Source of the DNA: JBDUDK01 sp040002995
Lineage (GTDB): Bacteria; Actinomycetota; Acidimicrobiia; Acidimicrobiales; Ilumatobacteraceae
Assembly (NCBI GenBank): GCA_040002995.1
Contig: JBDUDK010000051.1
Location: 1-9,196, forward strand
Length of the DNA stretch: 9,196 nt
Direction of reading: 5' to 3'
The position numbers were made by a program, and so were the translations under genes. Shown here one piece after another: positions 5,617 to 9,196 of the stretch; within the stretch, counting starts at the first letter, position 1, and every line of letters begins with the position of its first letter. A model generated the notes under the pieces. The model was given only the letters and a program-made list of their open reading frames with translations, was not told the origin of the DNA and searched no databases.

Positions 5617-6837
5617 ATGATCGCGATCGAAGAGGCGCAACGGCGGGTGTGGTCTTCGTGCCAGCGGCTTGATCCCGTTGTGGCCCGGTTGGGCGACACG
5701 CTCGGTCAGGTCGTGGCTGCCGACATCTCGTCGGGCGAGGACGTGCCCCCCTTCGACAACACCGCGGTCGACGGCTACGCGGTACAGGCCGCCGACACCG
5801 CCGCGGCGCCGGTCGAGCTGGAGGTCGCGGGGACGTTGAGCGCGGGTCAGGCCCCGAGCATTGCCGTCGTAGGCGGTGGCGCGGTGCGGATCATGACGGG
5901 CGCGCCCATTCCGCCGGGTGCCGACGCGGTCGCGATGGTGGAGGACAGTGAGGCGCTTGATGACGGGCGGCGGGTTCGGCTCGCTCGATCCGTCGACGCG
6001 GGTGACGGCGTTCGCCGGTCGGGCTCCGACATCCGGGCCGGCGCGTTGGTCGTCACCGCCGGCACCGTCCTGCGGCCCGGGCATCTCGGAGTGCTCGCCA
6101 GCATCGGGTGCGGCGAGCTGAGCGTCTACCCGCGGGCACGCGTCGGCGTTCTGTCCACTGGCGACGAGCTGGTCGACGACGGCTCCGAGCTCGCGCCGGG
6201 GCAGATTCGCGAGTCGAATCGCACGATGCTGCTCGGCGCGGTGGGCGAAGCGAACGCCACCGCCGTCGATCTCGGCATGGCCCGCGACGACGAGAGCGTG
6301 ATCACCGAGGCGGTGCAGCGAGGGGTGGCCTCGTGCGACGCGCTGCTCACAAGCGGCGGCGTGAGCATGGGCGACTTCGACCTCATCAAGGTCGTGCTCG
6401 ACCGGCTCGGCGATATGCAATGGATGCAGATCGCGATCAAGCCGGCGAAGCCATTCGCGTTCGGGTTGCTGAAGGCCGACGATGGACGCGTGGTGCCCGT
6501 GTTCGGCCTGCCGGGCAATCCCGTGAGTTCGTACGTGAGCTTCGAGTTGCTCGCCCGTCCCGCGCTCCGGCTGATGATGGGCCACTCGCCGATCGAGAGG
6601 CCCAGAGTCTTGGCCATCGCCGACCAGGGTCTCCCGCGTCACCCCGACGGCAAAGTCCACTTCAACCGGGTGCACGGCGCGTTCGGCACCGACGGTCGCT
6701 GGCACGTGCACACCACGGGGCCGCAGGGTTCACATCAGCTTGCGGCGTCGGCCGCGGCCAACGGGCTCGCGGTGGTTCCCGACGGCGATGGCGTCGCGCC
6801 GGGGGGCACGGTCGAAGTCCTCGTTCTGTCGCTGTGA
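5617..6837 (+). CDS. moeA: Molybdopterin molybdenumtransferase MoeA
   Basis: MoeA performs the last general step of molybdenum cofactor synthesis: it uses molybdate and adenylylated molybdopterin to insert the metal. The 406 residues match E. coli MoeA (411). The N-terminal signature PPFDN-TA-VDGYA spans residues 44-55, with Val51 where Met is usual and the key Asp52 kept. The central MPT-binding domain has VLSTGDEL (Asp183 in TGDE), ESNR, and TSGGVSMGD (245-253). GLPGNPVSS (around 298-305) precedes the C-terminal domain IV, which is complete. It begins the molybdenum gene group moeA-moaA-moaC. The ATG at 5617 has no ribosome site but a TANNNT hexamer close upstream, consistent with near-leaderless translation. 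Actinobacteria often carry several moeA copies, so this need not be the only one. Confidence 0.95.
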   Translation: MIAIEEAQRRVWSSCQRLDPVVARLGDTLGQVVAADISSGEDVPPFDNTAVDGYAVQAADTAAAPVELEVAGTLSAGQAPSIAVVGGGAVRIMTGAPIPPGADAVAMVEDSEALDDGRRVRLARSVDAGDGVRRSGSDIRAGALVVTAGTVLRPGHLGVLASIGCGELSVYPRARVGVLSTGDELVDDGSELAPGQIRESNRTMLLGAVGEANATAVDLGMARDDESVITEAVQRGVASCDALLTSGGVSMGDFDLIKVVLDRLGDMQWMQIAIKPAKPFAFGLLKADDGRVVPVFGLPGNPVSSYVSFELLARPALRLMMGHSPIERPRVLAIADQGLPRHPDGKVHFNRVHGAFGTDGRWHVHTTGPQGSHQLAASAAANGLAVVPDGDGVAPGGTVEVLVLSL

Positions 6838-6859
6838 CGTGATCGAGCGGTCAGGGCCG

Positions 6860-6865
6860 TAGATT
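6860..6865 (+). promoter_or_regulatory. Putative -10 hexamer for leaderless moaA
   Basis: TAGATT matches TANNNT and ends exactly six bases before the ATG at 6872, placing the expected transcription start on or next to the start codon. No Shine-Dalgarno sequence is present in this 34-base gap. Confidence 0.55.
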
Positions 6866-6871
6866 GTGCTG

Positions 6872-7888
6872 ATGCACGGCCCAGATCCCACCGACCTCGT
6901 CGACCCGTTCGGGCGCACCGTGCGTGACCTGCGGATAAGCGTCACCGACCGTTGCAATTTCCGGTGTACCTACTGCATGCCCGAAGAGGGAATGAAGTGG
7001 CTGCCACGTGCGGAAGTGCTCACGTTCGAAGAGATCGAGCGCATCTCCCGGGTTTTTGTCGAGCGGTTCGGTGTCGACGGGTTGCGGCTTACCGGGGGCG
7101 AGCCCACGGTGCGGGCCCATTTCCCTGTGCTCGTGTCGAAGCTGAGCCGTCTACGCCTCGCCGACGGAAGCAAGCCCGATCTGTCGGTCACCACCAACGG
7201 TGCCACGTTCGGTCTTCTGGCCCATCAGCTCCGAGACGCAGGGCTCGACCGAGTGAACATCTCGCTCGACTCGTTGCAGCGCGAGAGGTTCAAGGAGATG
7301 ACCCGACGCGACGAGCTGCCCGGCGTGCTCGATGGCATCAACGCCGCCATCGAGGCGGGCTTCTCACCCGTGAAGATCAACGTCGTGCTCGAGAACGGAG
7401 TCAACGACGACGAGATCGTCGATTTCGCCCGTTGGGGACGCGAGTTGGGAGTCTCGGTCCGGTTCATCGAGTTCATGCCGCTCGACGGCGGCGGCGGCTG
7501 GCGGCGCGACGCGGTCGTGAGCCAGGACGAGATTGTCGCCCGCATCAACGACGTGTTCCCGCTGGTCCCCGCCCCCAACCGGGGGAGCGCACCGGCCGAC
7601 CGCTGGCTCTACGCCGACGGCCGGGGCGACGTCGGCGTGATCCCGAGCGTGACGAAGCCGTTCTGCGGCGACTGCGACCGGGTACGCCTCACGGCCGACG
7701 GTCAGTTCCGCACGTGTCTGTTCGAGACTCGGGAGTTCGACCTGCGCGCGATCGTGCGCGGCGGAGGCTCCGACGACGACCTGGCGGGCGAGATCACGCG
7801 TGCCGTAGGGACCAAATGGGCCGGGCACGCCATCGGCCAGGTCCACTTCATCCGCCCGAAGCGCTCGATGAGCCAGATAGGTGGCTGA
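6872..7888 (+). CDS. moaA: GTP 3',8-cyclase MoaA (radical SAM)
   Basis: MoaA uses S-adenosylmethionine and two 4Fe-4S clusters to convert GTP to 3',8-cyclo-GTP, the first step of molybdenum cofactor synthesis. The 338 residues are normal. The radical-SAM cluster ligands are Cys28, Cys32 and Cys35 (CNFRCTYC); the second cluster ligands are Cys265, Cys268 and Cys282 (CX2CX13C). The SAM-binding TGGEP follows the first cluster, and the protein ends in the Gly-Gly needed for GTP cleavage (MSQIGG). I take ATG 6872 as the start because a -10 hexamer ends six bases before it; the in-frame GTG at 6866 abuts that hexamer and would add only two residues. It is followed 33 bases later by moaC, the next enzyme of the pathway. 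Confidence 0.95.
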   Translation: MHGPDPTDLVDPFGRTVRDLRISVTDRCNFRCTYCMPEEGMKWLPRAEVLTFEEIERISRVFVERFGVDGLRLTGGEPTVRAHFPVLVSKLSRLRLADGSKPDLSVTTNGATFGLLAHQLRDAGLDRVNISLDSLQRERFKEMTRRDELPGVLDGINAAIEAGFSPVKINVVLENGVNDDEIVDFARWGRELGVSVRFIEFMPLDGGGGWRRDAVVSQDEIVARINDVFPLVPAPNRGSAPADRWLYADGRGDVGVIPSVTKPFCGDCDRVRLTADGQFRTCLFETREFDLRAIVRGGGSDDDLAGEITRAVGTKWAGHAIGQVHFIRPKRSMSQIGG

Positions 7889-7909
7889 AGGGCTGACCGG
7901 TCGGCCTCG

Positions 7910-7915
7910 TACACT
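7910..7915 (+). promoter_or_regulatory. Putative -10 hexamer for leaderless moaC
   Basis: TACACT matches TANNNT and ends six bases before the moaC ATG, the same geometry as at moaA. The bases between hold no usable Shine-Dalgarno sequence. Confidence 0.55.
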
Positions 7916-7921
7916 TGCGGA

Positions 7922-8401
7922 ATGAGCGAACTCACCCACCTCGACCCTCTGGGTCGGGCGCGCATGGTCGACGTGACGCCCAAGGAGGCCACGCATCGCC
8001 GTGCGGTCGCGCGGTGCAAGGTCTTCATGGATCCGCAGACCACGGTGCTGGTCGCCAACCGTGAGGTGAAGAAGGGCGACGTGCTGGCGGTGGCCCGTGT
8101 GGCGGGAATTCAGGCGGCCAAGCGCACGTCTGACCTCATCCCCCTGTGCCACCCGCTGCTGGTGGGATCCGTCGTCGTGAACTTCGAGATCGAAGACGAT
8201 CACATCGCCGTCGAAGCGCAGGTCGACACGATCGATCGCACGGGCGTCGAGATGGAGGCGCTCCACGCGTGCGCCGTCGCGGCACTCACGATCTACGACA
8301 TGTGCAAGTCGGCCGACCGCTCGATGGTGATCGGGGAGCTTGCCTTGTGGGAGAAGACCGGCGGTCGGTCAGGCACGTACCGCCGCGGCCACCCGACCTG
8401 A
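7922..8401 (+). CDS. moaC: Cyclic pyranopterin monophosphate synthase MoaC
   Basis: MoaC rearranges the 3',8-cyclo-GTP made by MoaA into cPMP. The 159 residues fit the family (E. coli 161). Residues equivalent to the known E. coli active site are present: Lys51 (KKGDV), His77 (LIPLCHPL), Glu110 and Glu112 (GVEMEAL), and Asp126 and Lys129 (YDMCK). The N-terminal MVDVTPKEATHRRAVA is also typical. The end has GGRSG where many MoaC proteins have GGKSG, a conservative change away from the residues listed above. The ATG at 7922 has no ribosome site but a well-spaced -10 hexamer. The cPMP produced needs MPT synthase (MoaD/MoaE), which must be encoded elsewhere. Confidence 0.96.
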   Translation: MSELTHLDPLGRARMVDVTPKEATHRRAVARCKVFMDPQTTVLVANREVKKGDVLAVARVAGIQAAKRTSDLIPLCHPLLVGSVVVNFEIEDDHIAVEAQVDTIDRTGVEMEALHACAVAALTIYDMCKSADRSMVIGELALWEKTGGRSGTYRRGHPT

Positions 8402-8467
8402 CCAGCGCCGCCACCGCCGCTCGCCCCGAACGATTGCGGCCGGGAACGCGGTCGTAGTAGAACCGTC

Positions 8468-8518
8468 ATGTTCTCCGGCCCTCTAGATGACCATCCACCA
8501 CTCCATGTGACGGAGTGA
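8468..8518 (+). CDS. Possible 16-residue leader ORF
   Basis: An ATG at 8468 opens a 16-codon frame (begins MFSGPLDD) closed by TGA at 8516-8518, 34 bases before the start of the membrane-protein gene. A TAG-rich stretch (8455-8463) and a TTGCGG (8434-8439) lie at roughly promoter-like distances, and the ATG could be near-leaderless. Its 3' end forms a hairpin (8499-8517). There is no homology evidence; such a short frame can arise by chance. The rest of the 8402-8552 gap shows nothing else clear. Confidence 0.2.
   Translation: MFSGPLDDHPPLHVTE
8499..8517. repeat. Small inverted repeat in the leader of the membrane-protein gene
   Basis: CACTCC and GGAGTG are separated by seven bases, a six-base-pair stem overlapping the end of the 16-codon frame. 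No T-run follows, so it is not a standard terminator. Confidence 0.4.
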
Positions 8519-8552
8519 TTACGGTCGCCCGAGCGAAAGGCAGCTCTCCGAC

Positions 8553-9056
8553 GTGCAAGGAGTGACCCTTTTGGTTCTCGTCGGCCTCGGATTGATGTGG
8601 GTGCTCGTGCTCCTACCTCCGTGGCTACGCGATCGACGAGAAGGTCGGCCGGGTTCGTCCATCACCTCGTTCAACCGCCACCTCAACACGTTGGGGCGAA
8701 CAGGCGGACCGGAGGTCGGCCCCATGCCTCGTCCCGGCGCACGCCCCGTCGTCGTCGGTTATCGCCCTGACTACCGGGCCCAGGCTGCCCGCGAGCGCCA
8801 GCGCGATGTGCTCGTCGGTCTGGCGATCGCCACGGTGTTCTGCGCGGGCCTCGGTCTCGGCGCGGGATTCCGGATCTTCACGTTTCTCGCGGGCATCAGC
8901 TCGTTCGCGGTAGCGGCGTTCGAGGGGCTCATCCTCCAGCAGCGTCAGCGGAGCCGGCTGTCGAGCCGAGTACACCGGTTCCCGGTGGCGGCCCAGTCGT
9001 CGGTTCGCCCAGCGATGAGGACCGGCCAAGACCAGTACGGCCGTCGCCGCGCCTGA
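8553..9056 (+). CDS. Small membrane protein of unknown function
   Basis: The 167-residue protein has one hydrophobic segment at the very N-terminus (about residues 4-24, ending LLPPWLRDRREG) and two more, closely spaced, at about residues 88-128, separated by a basic, Pro/Arg-rich loop of some 60 residues. The last third is again Arg- and Gln-rich. By the positive-inside rule the loop and C-terminus, both rich in Arg, are likely cytoplasmic, which is hard to satisfy with the first segment unless it crosses outside-in. Proteins with this N-terminal segment followed by PPWLR are, from memory, common hypothetical proteins in actinobacteria. The GTG at 8553 is the only start before the conserved-looking segment, because the frame is closed by TGA at 8508-8510; an AAAGG lies 12 bases upstream. 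A second GTG at 8562 is possible. No function can be assigned. Confidence 0.75.
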   Translation: MQGVTLLVLVGLGLMWVLVLLPPWLRDRREGRPGSSITSFNRHLNTLGRTGGPEVGPMPRPGARPVVVGYRPDYRAQAARERQRDVLVGLAIATVFCAGLGLGAGFRIFTFLAGISSFAVAAFEGLILQQRQRSRLSSRVHRFPVAAQSSVRPAMRTGQDQYGRRRA

Positions 9057-9070
9057 ACCGGCTGGGCCGA

Positions 9071-9084
9071 CGACCTTCGGGTCG
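9071..9084. terminator. Small TTCG hairpin after the membrane-protein gene
   Basis: CGACC-TTCG-GGTCG forms a five-base-pair stem closed by a stable TTCG tetraloop, 15 bases after the stop at 9056. Only a short TTT follows eight bases later, so it is at best a weak terminator. It may instead belong to the promoter region of the tRNA gene. Confidence 0.35.
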
Positions 9085-9085
9085 C

Positions 9086-9091
9086 TATCGT
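9086..9091 (+). promoter_or_regulatory. Putative -10 hexamer of the tRNA gene
   Basis: TATCGT fits TANNNT and lies 13 bases before the tRNA 5' end, giving room for a short 5' leader removed by RNase P. No -35 match is evident. Confidence 0.3.
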
Positions 9092-9104
9092 TTCAACGCC
9101 CTGC

Positions 9105-9177
9105 GGGGGTGTAGCTCAGTTGGTAGAGCGCGACAATCGCACTGTCGAGGCCAGGGGTTCGATTCCCCTCACCTCCA
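9105..9177 (+). tRNA. tRNA-Ala(CGC)
   Basis: All four stems fold. The acceptor GGGGGTG pairs with CACCTCC, including the G3-U70 wobble that marks alanine tRNAs. The D arm is GCTC/GAGC with the GG of the D loop. The anticodon stem CGACA/TGTCG encloses ATCGCAC, placing anticodon CGC at 9138-9140, which reads GCG. The T arm is AGGGG/CCCCT around TTCGATT. The discriminator base is A73. The following bases are CCG, so the CCA tail is not encoded and must be added afterwards. GCG is a frequent codon in this GC-rich sequence, so a dedicated CGC tRNA makes sense. Confidence 0.96.
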
Positions 9178-9196
9178 CCGCACGCTCGACGGAAAG

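Noticed and set aside
4873..6711. A 612-codon open frame on the minus strand across moeA and the glycolipid-binding gene
   Set aside because: It is a by-product of high-GC codon use opposite real genes. The translation is His/Arg/Ala-rich with no family signature, and moeA on the other strand is unmistakable.
6838..6871. A molybdenum cofactor riboswitch before moaA
   Set aside because: The gap is only 34 bases, far too short for the Moco riboswitch, and a leaderless start is indicated.
7364..8266. A 300-codon minus-strand frame over moaA and moaC
   Set aside because: Shadow of two well-supported genes; no motif and no plausible start context.
9105..9177. tRNA-Asp, because GTC occurs in the anticodon arm
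   Set aside because: That GTC is in the 3' strand of the anticodon stem. The seven-base loop gives CGC after T33, and G3-U70 marks alanine.
1..9196. CRISPR array, insertion sequence, prophage or other mobile element
   Set aside because: No direct-repeat arrays, transposase or integrase motifs or terminal repeats were seen; gene content is ordinary chromosomal with even base composition by eye.

Overview
The window is high-GC, tightly packed bacterial chromosome, with twelve protein-coding genes (the first cut by the window edge) and one tRNA gene. Gene families, GTG starts, start codons without Shine-Dalgarno sequences, and gene order point to an actinobacterium. In Mycobacterium tuberculosis a FmdB/Ruc gene, galU and moeA1 lie in the same order (Rv0991c, Rv0993, Rv0994; recalled, not searched). 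The variant zinc-ribbon start of the FmdB protein reminds me of Acidimicrobiia, but that assignment is a guess from protein flavour. No mobile element, CRISPR array, long repeat or pseudogene is visible, and no stretch above 300 bases lacks a gene.

Left block (1-3007, + strand): the 3' end of tldD, then tldE/pmbA, a PHP-domain phosphoesterase gene and uppP. These are joined by overlaps or a 2-base gap and look like one transcript. TldD/TldE form a two-subunit protease that trims modified peptides. UppP recycles the undecaprenyl carrier used in cell-wall synthesis.

Middle block (2979-4143, - strand): a FmdB/Ruc-type gene followed by a membrane-anchored SAF-domain gene, read toward uppP and overlapping its 3' end by 29 bases. 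Just upstream of the FmdB/Ruc gene is a nearly perfect CIRCE element (4077-4103), the operator of the heat-shock repressor HrcA. M. tuberculosis Ruc is a redox-regulated chaperone co-regulated with hsp60 and hsp70, so a CIRCE here fits. This copy keeps only two of the four expected zinc-ligand cysteines and ends in a His-rich tail. This locus is the most interesting part of the window.

Right block (4144-9056): galU (UDP-glucose synthesis) diverges from the FmdB/Ruc gene, and the CIRCE lies between the two. A glycolipid-binding-family gene on the - strand separates galU from moeA. Then moeA, moaA and moaC follow, three steps of molybdenum cofactor synthesis: MoaA and MoaC make cPMP from GTP, and MoeA inserts molybdate at the end. 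Genes for MPT synthase (moaD, moaE) and for adenylation (mogA) are not in the window. All three genes lack a Shine-Dalgarno sequence and carry a TANNNT hexamer 6-9 bases before the start codon, which suggests separate leaderless transcripts. The window closes with a small membrane protein of unknown function and a tRNA-Ala(CGC) gene.
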